Assembly (NCBI RefSeq): GCF_000020945.1
Contig: NC_011295.1
Coordinates: 1-64,000, forward strand
Reading direction: 5' to 3'
Length of the DNA: 64,000 nucleotides
Source: Coprothermobacter proteolyticus DSM 5265
Lineage (GTDB): Bacteria > Coprothermobacterota > Coprothermobacteria > Coprothermobacterales > Coprothermobacteraceae
Shown here: positions 17,980 to 26,216 of the stretch, in pieces
Numbering within the stretch: position 1 is the first letter of the stretch
Layout: each line of letters opens with the position of its first letter
The notes under the pieces: model-generated
Database searches by the model: none
What the model was told of the DNA's origin: nothing
Seen by the model: only the letters and a program-made list of their open reading frames with translations
Program-made: the position numbers and the translations under genes

Positions 17980-19014
17980 ATGAAGAAACGAAAAGTGGCC
18001 ATTTTAGGGGCAACGGGCTTAGTGGGACAACGCTTTATTCAGCTTTTGGAAAATCATCCCTATTTCCAGATAAGTACACTTGCAGCTTCTCAAAATTCCG
18101 CTGGGAAAACGTATAAAGAGGCTGTTACGTGGAGACTAAATACTGCCATGCCGGATTCCATTTCAGACATGCTAATTGAAGAGTGCAGGCCCACTTTCCA
18201 TTGCGATTATGTTTTCTCCGCTCTACCGTCAAGTGTGGCGGGCCCCATAGAAGATATGTTTGTGAACGCAGGCTATACCGTGTTTTCCAATGCAGCCTGT
18301 CACCGCATGGATGCAAACGTGCCATTGGTAGTACCCGAGGTAAACTGGCAGCACCTTTCACTGACTCGTTATCAAACCACACCCGGCGTCATCATTACGA
18401 ATCCAAATTGCTCCACCGTGGGCCTTGTCATGGCACTAAAACCTGTTGCTGATCTATTCGGCTTGGAAGAAGTTAACGTGGTAACCATGCAAGCATTGTC
18501 CGGTGCAGGTTATCCCGGCGTATCATCTTTGGATATTGTGGACAACGTAATCCCCCACATAAACGGTGAAGAACAGAAGCTAACCAGTGAACCGCTAAAA
18601 ATACTGGGCAATTACAATGAACATGAAGGGGCCATCGACTTTGCGCCTTTCAAGGTTTACGCTCAGTGCAACCGCGTGCCCGTGGTAGATGGCCACCTGC
18701 TGTCAGTGTCTGTAAAAACAAAAGAAAAGGTCAGTATTACAGCCCTCATTGACGCCATCAATAACTTCCAGCCCCTAAAGGGCTTTAACCTGCCATCAGC
18801 ACCGGAAAAGCCGTTAATTTACTTACCTCAAAGCGATGCTCCCCAACCTCGACTGCATCGTAATCTGGGTGGCGGCATGACGGTGAGCATGGGGCAGCTT
18901 GTGCAGTACTCTGATCGCTCCCTAAGATTCCTTGCCTTGGTTCACAACACCATACGGGGTGCTGCTGGCTGTGCCATACTAAATGCCGAAATGTATGAAG
19001 CCATGAACGGTTAA
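17980..19014 (+). CDS. asd: Aspartate-semialdehyde dehydrogenase (archaeal/fungal type)
   Basis: NADPH-dependent reduction of aspartyl phosphate to aspartate semialdehyde, here the substrate for the DUF39 enzyme. It begins VAILGATGLVGQRF (dinucleotide binding) and has the nucleophile in ITNPNCSTVGL and the later CNRVPVVDGHLLSVS with catalytic His and Arg regions. About 344 residues; the motif wording matches the archaeal and yeast branch. AAAGGAGGAT lies 15 bases upstream of the chosen ATG; a start at 17941 would overlap metF and precede this site. It is the last gene of the methionine operon. Confidence 0.92.
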   Translation: MKKRKVAILGATGLVGQRFIQLLENHPYFQISTLAASQNSAGKTYKEAVTWRLNTAMPDSISDMLIEECRPTFHCDYVFSALPSSVAGPIEDMFVNAGYTVFSNAACHRMDANVPLVVPEVNWQHLSLTRYQTTPGVIITNPNCSTVGLVMALKPVADLFGLEEVNVVTMQALSGAGYPGVSSLDIVDNVIPHINGEEQKLTSEPLKILGNYNEHEGAIDFAPFKVYAQCNRVPVVDGHLLSVSVKTKEKVSITALIDAINNFQPLKGFNLPSAPEKPLIYLPQSDAPQPRLHRNLGGGMTVSMGQLVQYSDRSLRFLALVHNTIRGAAGCAILNAEMYEAMNG

Positions 19015-19379
19015 GCATTATCTCTTGAAATAACTGCATCACAAAGGCATTTCCCGCACATGCCACACATTGTGGCACGTTCTACTAGAATCTGTATACG
19101 CGTATGTGTTGAGAAACTGAAAACGCATGTGCTACCTGAAAAGTCCAATTACAGCTGAAAGGTATAATTTAAGCTCATGTTCTAAATGCCAAACGTTCGG
19201 CAGTCAAAAAGCAGAGTTCCTGACGTTTTTGGGGCTCAAGACTTTATCTTCTTTTCTCACGAGCTAAAGAAGTTCAACAATTTTGCCGCCACCACACACA
19301 AGCAAAGCATCTTTTCCAGCTTTATATCTTTTTGCCCTTCTGAGTTGTTTTATAGGTTAGATGCGGCTAAAGTGGTGTT
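19015..19379 (+). other. Intergenic region between asd and the sigma-factor operon
   Basis: About 365 bases without a credible gene. It has a 7-bp hairpin TGCCACA (19061-19067)/TGTGGCA (19071-19077) without a T-run, possibly ending the methionine operon, and a TATAAT at 19163-19168 without a good -35 box. Nothing else is recognised. Confidence 0.5.
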
Positions 19380-19922
19380 ATGGTGGACGAAATAAAGCTC
19401 ATAGATAGGATTAAGCACGGTGACAGACGCGCGCTGGACACTCTCATAAAAGCTTATTACCAAAATATTTTCGCTTACTTCTACTACCACACGCAAAACC
19501 GCGAAATATCAATGGACTTAACGCAGGAGGTTTTTGTGAAGATGGTGGCTTCCATAGAAACTTATGAGAATCGTGGTAAGTTCCGTTCGTGGCTCTTTAC
19601 CATTGCCGCGAACCATCTAAGGAATCACTGGAAATATGAAAGCAGGCATGAGGAATACGAGTTCGAAGAAGAGAGCGAAAATGACATTACTTCAAGCTTG
19701 GAAAACGTAACAGACAGCGCAGAGCTGTTAAATGCGCTGTCTAGGATTCCTACCGATCAAAGAGATTGCATCGTACTTAAGTACTACTACGGTTTTACTA
19801 GTAGGGAAATTGCAGAGATGCTCAAAGTTAAAGAGCCCACAGTTAAAGCGCGAATACGGTACGGACTTAACAAGCTTTCCATACTGCTAAAGGGGGAAGA
19901 GACAGATGGAGAAGAGCAGTAA
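19380..19922 (+). CDS. ECF-type RNA polymerase sigma factor
   Basis: A 180-residue sigma-70 family protein with only regions 2 and 4. Region 2 covers about residues 20-90 with the core-binding segment DLTQEVFVKM and the -10 recognition part FRSWLFTIAANHLRNHW. Region 4 covers about 120-175 with LSRIPTDQRDCIVLKYYYGFTSREIAEMLK as helix-turn-helix. It overlaps by 17 bases with a membrane protein gene and then an ABC transporter, a common arrangement in which the membrane protein acts as anti-sigma. Its regulon is unknown but likely includes this operon. Confidence 0.9.
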   Translation: MVDEIKLIDRIKHGDRRALDTLIKAYYQNIFAYFYYHTQNREISMDLTQEVFVKMVASIETYENRGKFRSWLFTIAANHLRNHWKYESRHEEYEFEEESENDITSSLENVTDSAELLNALSRIPTDQRDCIVLKYYYGFTSREIAEMLKVKEPTVKARIRYGLNKLSILLKGEETDGEEQ

Positions 19923-20667
19923 CGAAGATAAGCATATCGAGCAGCTCTTTAAAAGTGTGAATATACCGCAAATCCCAGAGCAGCAGATCGAATCTGTGGT
20001 ACAAATAGCTGCTGATTATCTACCTGTAGAAAGAAAACGGATTAATCTATGGGATATCGCTATTTTGCAGCTTACCACAACATCCATTGTCTTCTGGGCT
20101 GCGTGCGCTGCGTTTATGGCAATAACCGTACTCTCTATAAGTAGCGCTAAATCCTCGCTTTCTGCAGTAGGTATTTTTGTTGCTGGGGCACCCGTTCCGT
20201 TGCTTTTAAGCTTACTAGAAGTTATGACCACTAGAACACCGGCCGTAGTAGAGCTGGAAAAAGCTTGCAAATACAATGCAAATCAACTTTACGTAGTAAA
20301 GATCATGATCGGTACAGTGTTGAATGTAGCATTATTAGCCTTAGTCACCACTTTTACATCGCAAAACTTGATCACTCCTTTAAGAATGTTCCTCACGGGC
20401 TCCACTATGATGTTCTTCATCGGTTTTTTGGCTCTATTGGTCGCAACAAAATTCGGTCAGTCCTTACCAGTAATGGGCATACTTGCAGGGTGGATTATCG
20501 CATCTGCCATGCTCTTCGAAAATAGGCACGAACTGGCTATGATGCTACTCAATATAAGACTTTTCCCGTTGCTCATCATACTTGGGGTAAGTACTATGCT
20601 GTTTATTTTTTCGCTACATGCCTTTAGCCACCAATTGACAACATTGGATTTAGGAGGTACATGTTAA
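19906..20667 (+). CDS. Membrane protein, probable anti-sigma factor
   Basis: 253 residues: a soluble N-terminal part of about 50 residues, then about six hydrophobic segments. No zinc-finger anti-sigma motif (HxxxCxxC) is visible. The position directly after and overlapping the sigma factor gene, with a short cytoplasmic head joined to membrane helices, suggests it restrains that sigma factor. This is inferred from context. The stop overlaps the next start as TAATG. Confidence 0.6.
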   Translation: MEKSSNEDKHIEQLFKSVNIPQIPEQQIESVVQIAADYLPVERKRINLWDIAILQLTTTSIVFWAACAAFMAITVLSISSAKSSLSAVGIFVAGAPVPLLLSLLEVMTTRTPAVVELEKACKYNANQLYVVKIMIGTVLNVALLALVTTFTSQNLITPLRMFLTGSTMMFFIGFLALLVATKFGQSLPVMGILAGWIIASAMLFENRHELAMMLLNIRLFPLLIILGVSTMLFIFSLHAFSHQLTTLDLGGTC

Positions 20668-21536
20668 TGCGACTTAGAACACAAAACCTAACAAAAAACT
20701 TTGGAAATAGATGTGCCGTAGACCATGTGAGCTTAAACTTTGAACGCGGTGTATACGGTTTGCTGGGCCCTAATGGAGCCGGGAAGACCACGCTTATGCG
20801 CATGATGGTGGGCGTTTTGCCACCTTCTTCAGGTAAAGTCACCCTAGATGGCGTAACCATAGGTGAACTAGGAGCCAAATACCGAGACATTCTCGGTTAC
20901 ATGCCCCAGGAGGTCGGTTACTACAGAGATTTCACGGCAAAGCGCTTTTTGCAGTACCTTGGGGCACTCAAAGGGCTGGACCCAAAGTACGCAAACCGCA
21001 GAATAGATGAACTTCTCGATTTAGTGGGTTTAGCAGATGTGAAAAATAAGAAACTTGGTCAGTTTTCCGGAGGCATGATAAGGCGTATCGGCATTGCCCA
21101 GGCGCTTCTAAATGACCCCAAAATTCTTATTCTGGACGAACCCACAGCTGGCTTAGATCCAAACGAACGAATACGTTTTAAGAACATTCTTTCTGAGCTT
21201 TCCGAAGAACGCATCGTCATACTTTCTACGCACATCGTCTCTGATGTGCAGTCCATAGCAGGCCAAGTCATTCTACTAAAGGAAGGCAAAGTCGTAAACT
21301 GTGATACCACGGAAAACCTCCGTCACATGGTTGAAGGAAAGGTATGGCTTGCTACTGTTACACATCGAGAGCTTAATGAACTTAAAAGGCAGTTTCCCAT
21401 TGGCAACGTGCTGCAAAGAGATGACCATTTTGAAATTCGTATCGTAAGTGATTCGAAACCTCTTCAAAATGCAACTGCAGTAGAACCTTCCTTGGAAGAT
21501 GTGTTTATATACGTGTTTGGAGGCCAGCAAGAATGA
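20667..21536 (+). CDS. ABC transporter ATP-binding protein
   Basis: About 290 residues. Walker A is GPNGAGKTT, the Q-loop lies at MPQEVGYY, the signature is FSGGMIRRIGIAQ, Walker B is ILILDEPTAGLD and the H-loop STHIV. ATG 20667 is preferred over 20661 because it lies at normal spacing from AGGAGGTAC. It is third in the sigma-factor operon and drives the two permease genes that follow. The family includes bacitracin/lantibiotic-type and YtrB-like exporters, but the substrate cannot be read. Confidence 0.9.
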   Translation: MRLRTQNLTKNFGNRCAVDHVSLNFERGVYGLLGPNGAGKTTLMRMMVGVLPPSSGKVTLDGVTIGELGAKYRDILGYMPQEVGYYRDFTAKRFLQYLGALKGLDPKYANRRIDELLDLVGLADVKNKKLGQFSGGMIRRIGIAQALLNDPKILILDEPTAGLDPNERIRFKNILSELSEERIVILSTHIVSDVQSIAGQVILLKEGKVVNCDTTENLRHMVEGKVWLATVTHRELNELKRQFPIGNVLQRDDHFEIRIVSDSKPLQNATAVEPSLEDVFIYVFGGQQE

Positions 21537-22711
21537 GCCTTGTTGGTGTGGAATTCAAGAAAATTATTTCAAAAAGGTATGTGTGGGTACTGACTCTACT
21601 CCTCGCTCTTTTCTATGCGTACCTTATTTTAAACATTGCCGACAATTTCTCTGTAGTGTACAGCAAAAGAGCGTTGCAGCCGGTGTTTCAGGAAATAATG
21701 GATGCAGCTTATGATCCGCAAGTACAAGCGTATGTTATAAAAAATGAATTTAACGTTACTTTTGACGAGCTACAGCCGCTTATTTCGCCCAGAATAGCAC
21801 AAACTATTGAACAATACCAAGGGAAAATCTACAAAGGTTATGATGTGGAAAAACAGTTGAAGGATGAAGCAGCACTGCGCATTGAAAGCTTAGTTGAGCG
21901 AAACGTTACCTTGAATAAAAGGATACAAGAACTAAAGAACGAACCAGATACACCGCTCAACAGGTATTTGCTTCAGCAGTACACAAACATGCCTAAGATG
22001 GAGCCGAATCTTACACGCTGGGATGACTGGATAGATATTAACAACTCTATGCTTCCATTACTGATAGCCTTTGTGGTGATACTTGGCGTAGCTGGTGTTT
22101 ACACGGGCGAATACACCAGTAAAATGCATGGCATATTACTTACGACCAAAAATGGCAGAAGCGAATTATTTTGGAGCAAGCTACTGGCAAGTTGCTTATT
22201 TGCCGCAATAGTTGTAATCATATTCCAAGCTCTAGCAGCGCTTCTTTATATGCACGTTTACGGCCTTCCCTTCAAAAACACCCCCATAAACAGCCTTACA
22301 TCCTTTTACAGGATGCCTAATACCATGTGGGCTTTGCAGTTCTATTTTTGCCAGCTTGCAGGATCTCTACTGGGAGCCATCGTCTTGACGGCGGTAACAT
22401 TGTGCATATCCTCCTTCTGCAGAAGTAATTTGGTTAGCTTTTTCCTTTCAAGCATCTATTTTGCCATTGGTGCCCTTTATTCTCTAAATGTTGAAGGTCA
22501 ATATATTAGTTCCATGAGGACCATATTCGCTGACGTTAGCACATTCTCTCTTATGTCACTTACAGACGTTTTGGGAAACGGAAAAGTATTTATTGTTGGG
22601 AACAGTGCCATTCCCACTATAAGACTTACGTTGATTACTCAAGCAGTTATATTCGCTGTAGCTATTTTGCTCACTTATGTTTTCTACAACAGGAAGGAGA
22701 TAATTGCATGA
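21533..22711 (+). CDS. ABC-2 type permease subunit
   Basis: 392 residues: one N-terminal transmembrane helix (about 18-38), a long extracytoplasmic domain (about 40-170), then five or six helices. This shape is typical of ABC-2 permeases that work with a matching second permease. It overlaps the ATPase gene by four bases (ATGA) and the next permease by four bases. Confidence 0.75.
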   Translation: MSLVGVEFKKIISKRYVWVLTLLLALFYAYLILNIADNFSVVYSKRALQPVFQEIMDAAYDPQVQAYVIKNEFNVTFDELQPLISPRIAQTIEQYQGKIYKGYDVEKQLKDEAALRIESLVERNVTLNKRIQELKNEPDTPLNRYLLQQYTNMPKMEPNLTRWDDWIDINNSMLPLLIAFVVILGVAGVYTGEYTSKMHGILLTTKNGRSELFWSKLLASCLFAAIVVIIFQALAALLYMHVYGLPFKNTPINSLTSFYRMPNTMWALQFYFCQLAGSLLGAIVLTAVTLCISSFCRSNLVSFFLSSIYFAIGALYSLNVEGQYISSMRTIFADVSTFSLMSLTDVLGNGKVFIVGNSAIPTIRLTLITQAVIFAVAILLTYVFYNRKEIIA

Positions 22712-23544
22712 GCGCTAAAGGCGGAACCTACCAACACCTTATGATGGCTGAACTAAAAATACTACTAAACAGCCATTGGACATTGATTGTGCTTACTGTT
22801 TACGTGCTTTTTACCTGCGGCGTCTATTTTTCGTTAAACTTTAGACAAACGTGGCTACAAGTACTTGATGGAAACCTGTTTACTACAATGATAAATCTTT
22901 ACTTGCCTACATTTCTCTTTATAGCTGTTCTTCTCAATGCAGCGCCGATTTTTGCTGGTGACAAGAAGAACGGTATGGAAGAACTCGCAGATACCTGCTT
23001 TTATGGCAAAACGTTTAGGAAAAAAGCAAAAATCGAAGCCACCACATTTTACACAATTCTCATTACAGCAGCAGGTTTTTTGGTAACTGCCGCTATATCT
23101 TTGGCAAGTAAAACACCTCTCGACCTAGGCAGCAAAGCTTTTGAAACAGCAAACTTAGATATAAGCATGAGCAATGGGATGTTTTACCTATTTTGCTTTG
23201 CCATGGTTGTACTTGGCTTAATTGCCGTTGCATCCGCAGTAGTGCTTATTTCTTCAAGAAGCGATGATGTGATTGTGCCTTTAGCAACAGGCATACTAAT
23301 TTATGGGGTAGAACTGGCGCTATATCTAAAACCACTTGTAAGAATACTGTGGGATGTAAACCTCTTGAAGCTCTTGAGGCCTTATACAATGTTAAGTGTT
23401 TCCTTGTATTTTGATTCCACCATTAAAGCCTTAGCTGCCAATGTTATCGCTTTCATTTTGTTAAGCGTAGCACTATTCTTGCTTACGTTTGCCGATGGTT
23501 CCGAGATAAGAGCAAAACGCGCTTTGTCTTCTCAAAGTAGTTAG
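22708..23544 (+). CDS. ABC-2 type permease subunit
   Basis: 278 residues with about six hydrophobic helices. AGDKKNGMEELADTCFYGK between helices 2 and 3 resembles the cytoplasmic coupling segment of ABC-2 permeases. It is the last gene of the sigma/anti-sigma/ATPase/permease operon; all members overlap or nearly overlap, so they are probably co-translated. Confidence 0.75.
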   Translation: MSAKGGTYQHLMMAELKILLNSHWTLIVLTVYVLFTCGVYFSLNFRQTWLQVLDGNLFTTMINLYLPTFLFIAVLLNAAPIFAGDKKNGMEELADTCFYGKTFRKKAKIEATTFYTILITAAGFLVTAAISLASKTPLDLGSKAFETANLDISMSNGMFYLFCFAMVVLGLIAVASAVVLISSRSDDVIVPLATGILIYGVELALYLKPLVRILWDVNLLKLLRPYTMLSVSLYFDSTIKALAANVIAFILLSVALFLLTFADGSEIRAKRALSSQSS

Positions 23545-23670
23545 TAGATGTACATAACAAAAACTCTTAAGGGGCTTGCCCATCTTTGCAGGCCTACTTT
23601 GTTTGTACGAGTGTATTAATAGTTTCACTGCTAAAATTCAAATAGGCAAACTTTCATTGGGAGGTATACA

Positions 23671-24123
23671 ATGCTGGAAAACATTCTAACTGAAAAAGCG
23701 ATTCGTCTTAAAGCTCAGGCTAAGGATTGGCAAGAAGCAGTGCGCATGGGCGGAGAGCTGTTGGTAAATGCAGGCTTTGCCAAACCAAGTTATATAGAGG
23801 CTATGGTAGAAACAGTAAAACAACTTGGACCTTACAGCGTCATAGCACCTGGCATTGCCATGCCACATGCAAGGCCCGAGGCCGGAGTTATCAAGCCTGG
23901 TTTAAGTTTGGTAACCTTGGCAACCCCAGTGGAGTTCGGTAACAAAGAGAACGATCCGGTGGACATTGTAGTTTCATTCTGTGCCACCGATAACACCTCT
24001 CACATACAGATGCTTGCAGAGCTTGCTCAGCTACTTGGCAGCGATGAAGCTGTAACTACGATAAGAAACGCAAAGGAGGTGAGCGAAGTAACCCAGCTGA
24101 TAAAGGTTTTCCAATTCTCATAA
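23671..24123 (+). CDS. PTS EIIA component (ascorbate/fructose-mannitol type)
   Basis: A 150-residue PTS EIIA domain of the fructose-mannitol fold. The phosphorylated His is in GIAMPHARPE, near residue 67. It passes phosphate from HPr to the EIIB encoded in the same operon. GGGAGG precedes the ATG. The partner EIIC is of the UlaA kind, so ascorbate or a related sugar acid is a likely substrate; the window has no catabolic gene that would confirm it. Confidence 0.9.
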   Translation: MLENILTEKAIRLKAQAKDWQEAVRMGGELLVNAGFAKPSYIEAMVETVKQLGPYSVIAPGIAMPHARPEAGVIKPGLSLVTLATPVEFGNKENDPVDIVVSFCATDNTSHIQMLAELAQLLGSDEAVTTIRNAKEVSEVTQLIKVFQFS

Positions 24124-24139
24124 AAAGGGGTGAAAAGTT

Positions 24140-25417
24140 ATGGCGGCGTTTATCAATTTTCTGGTGAACAACATTTTTAACCAGGTGCCCATTTTAATCG
24201 GCATTGTAGCCATGATCGGTCTTATTCTCCAAATAAAACCTGTAGAAGAGGTCATATCAGGTACTATAAAGGCCGTCGTTGGCATTTTGATCATGCTCGC
24301 AGGTACCGACCTCTTCACCGCTGGCTTGTCTTCTTTCCAGACCATTGTTTCTTCCGCTTTCGGCATAACAGCGCCTGTTGCGGCCAATACTTTAGACAAC
24401 TTTACCGCGAATTTTGGCAGCATAGCAGTATCCATAATGGCTTTGGGCTTTCTCATACATCTAATCCTAGTAAGGTTGTTTAACACGGGTTTTGTGTATT
24501 TGACCGGTCACTTGATGTGGTGGATTTCCTTAGTAATCACAGCAAGTTTCTTAGAAGTGTTCCCAACGATGAATCAGGGTTGGCTCATTGTTGTTGGTGC
24601 CATATTGATTGCTCTTTACTGGACTTTGCAGCCTCGCATAATTCATAAATACATGAAAAAGGTGACCAAATCTGATGACGTCGGATATGGCCACACCTCC
24701 TCCAGTGTTGCTTATTTGGCAGCATCATTAGGTGGATACATAGGCAAACCCGAAGAGAGTACTGAAAACATCAAAATACCACAGCGTTTGTCTTTCATGA
24801 ACGATATCACAGTTGGAACTGCATTCATAATCGGCATTATTCTACTAATAGCGGTGTTCTTTGCAGATAGAGCCGTTGTAGTTGAACTTGCAGGTAACCT
24901 AAACTTTGTGGTATGGGCAATCCTGCAGGGCTTACGGTTCGCAGCGGGAATAACCATTCTACTCTATGGCGTAAGGCTCTTCTTGGGTGAAATCGTTCCT
25001 GCATTCAGAGGTATTTCTCAAAAACTCATTCCAGGTGCAAGACCTGCTTTGGATGTTCCCGTAGTATTCCCCTATGCGCCTACAGCAGTACTCGTCGGAT
25101 TCATAAGTTCCACAATTGTGTTCCTCATTCTCATGGTTATCTTTGGTGTAACGGGCTACGCCACAATTGTGCCATCCATGATCATGCTGTTTTTCCCAGG
25201 TGCAGGTGCTGCCATATTTGGCAACGCTACTGGTGGCTGGAAAGGAGCTGTACTTGGTGGTGCTGTTAACGGTTTGTTCTTGGCTTTCGGGCAAGCTATC
25301 ACTTGGCCCATGCTTAGCAATACGGCTCCTGAACTTGCAGTACTGGCAGATCCCGACTGGTATATAATCACATGGATCATTGTTGGCATAAGCAGTCTGA
25401 TAAAGTCACTGATGTAA
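24140..25417 (+). CDS. PTS EIIC component, UlaA/SgaT family
   Basis: 425 residues, about eleven transmembrane helices, opening with VNNIFNQVPILIGIVAMIGLI and the internal GTIKAVVGILIMLAGTDLF, both characteristic of the ascorbate-specific EIIC family. It forms the sugar channel and sits between its EIIA and EIIB genes. AAAAGGGGTG is the ribosome binding site. Confidence 0.9.
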   Translation: MAAFINFLVNNIFNQVPILIGIVAMIGLILQIKPVEEVISGTIKAVVGILIMLAGTDLFTAGLSSFQTIVSSAFGITAPVAANTLDNFTANFGSIAVSIMALGFLIHLILVRLFNTGFVYLTGHLMWWISLVITASFLEVFPTMNQGWLIVVGAILIALYWTLQPRIIHKYMKKVTKSDDVGYGHTSSSVAYLAASLGGYIGKPEESTENIKIPQRLSFMNDITVGTAFIIGIILLIAVFFADRAVVVELAGNLNFVVWAILQGLRFAAGITILLYGVRLFLGEIVPAFRGISQKLIPGARPALDVPVVFPYAPTAVLVGFISSTIVFLILMVIFGVTGYATIVPSMIMLFFPGAGAAIFGNATGGWKGAVLGGAVNGLFLAFGQAITWPMLSNTAPELAVLADPDWYIITWIIVGISSLIKSLM

Positions 25418-25439
25418 ACAAATAGCGGAGGTGCAATGA

Positions 25440-25739
25440 ATGGCAAATAAGCTAAAAGTGGTGGCAGCATGCGGCGTTGGTATGGGAAGCAGCTTGATCC
25501 TGAAAATGAACGTTGAAGATGTGCTCAAGGAGCTTAACGTACCAGCCACAGTTGAGCACTCTGACATTGGAAGCTTAGTTGGGTCAAACTACGATATTGT
25601 GGTGGTGCAAACCTTCTACGCAGATCAAGTGAAAAACTACGGAAAAACTGTAGTAGGAGTAGATGATTTCTTTAACAAAGAAAAATTAAAGGAGAAACTT
25701 CAAGAAGCACTAAAAATCTTGGGAGTAATAGAAGAGTAG
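25440..25739 (+). CDS. PTS EIIB component (SgaB/UlaB-like)
   Basis: A 99-residue EIIB of the lactate/ascorbate type. The phosphocysteine lies in the P-loop VVAACGVGMGSS, around residue 11. It phosphorylates the sugar during uptake through the upstream EIIC. GGAGGTGCA precedes the ATG, and an intrinsic terminator follows at once. Confidence 0.92.
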   Translation: MANKLKVVAACGVGMGSSLILKMNVEDVLKELNVPATVEHSDIGSLVGSNYDIVVVQTFYADQVKNYGKTVVGVDDFFNKEKLKEKLQEALKILGVIEE

Positions 25740-25756
25740 TAAGGCAACAAAAAAAC

Positions 25757-25813
25757 AAGAAGGCGGGGTCTGGATGTTTCTCCGAATAATCCTTGCTCCG
25801 CCTTCTTTACTTT
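25757..25813 (+). terminator. Intrinsic terminator of the PTS operon
   Basis: AAGAAGGCGG (25757-25766) pairs with CCGCCTTCTT (25798-25807) around a 31-base loop, followed by a T-rich tail TACTTT. It begins about 17 bases after the EIIB stop. Confidence 0.7.
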
Positions 25814-26216
25814 GATGCGGATGCGTGAAAGAAGCAATGCATATGGAGAGGTATGGTTTGTTTTTCAGCTGCAGCTTTCCACTGTTTAGGTTAAGTTCTC
25901 TTAGGCTATTAAGCTTTCATGTGCTAGCTCCTAACACTCACGATGACGCGTACAGTAGTCAAATGCGGACAGGATACGTTAAAACATACCAAAAACGGTT
26001 TATCGACCAAGGAAGATCTAAACTCTTACAATTGTTGAGAAAAGGAAGAAGGACTTTTTCTATAATAACTAAAAACACTACATGGATCTCAAATATGGTG
26101 TAATATTTATTTATGAATAGTGCAAAGAGATGCCAACTTTCCAAAAGGAATAATATCAGGACTCTAGCCCATAAGGTAAGAAGAAATGAGATAAATAGAA
26201 AGGCTAGAAATACCAA
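25814..26216 (+). other. Intergenic region before the sensor kinase
   Basis: About 400 bases. A reading frame at 25825-26103 has no good ribosome binding site and no recognisable protein character, so I leave it out. The last 150 bases are AT-rich, as expected for a promoter region, but I cannot define the boxes. Confidence 0.4.

Noticed and set aside
25825-26103. 92-codon frame after the PTS terminator
   Set aside because: No ribosome binding site, odd composition, and nothing resembling a known protein.
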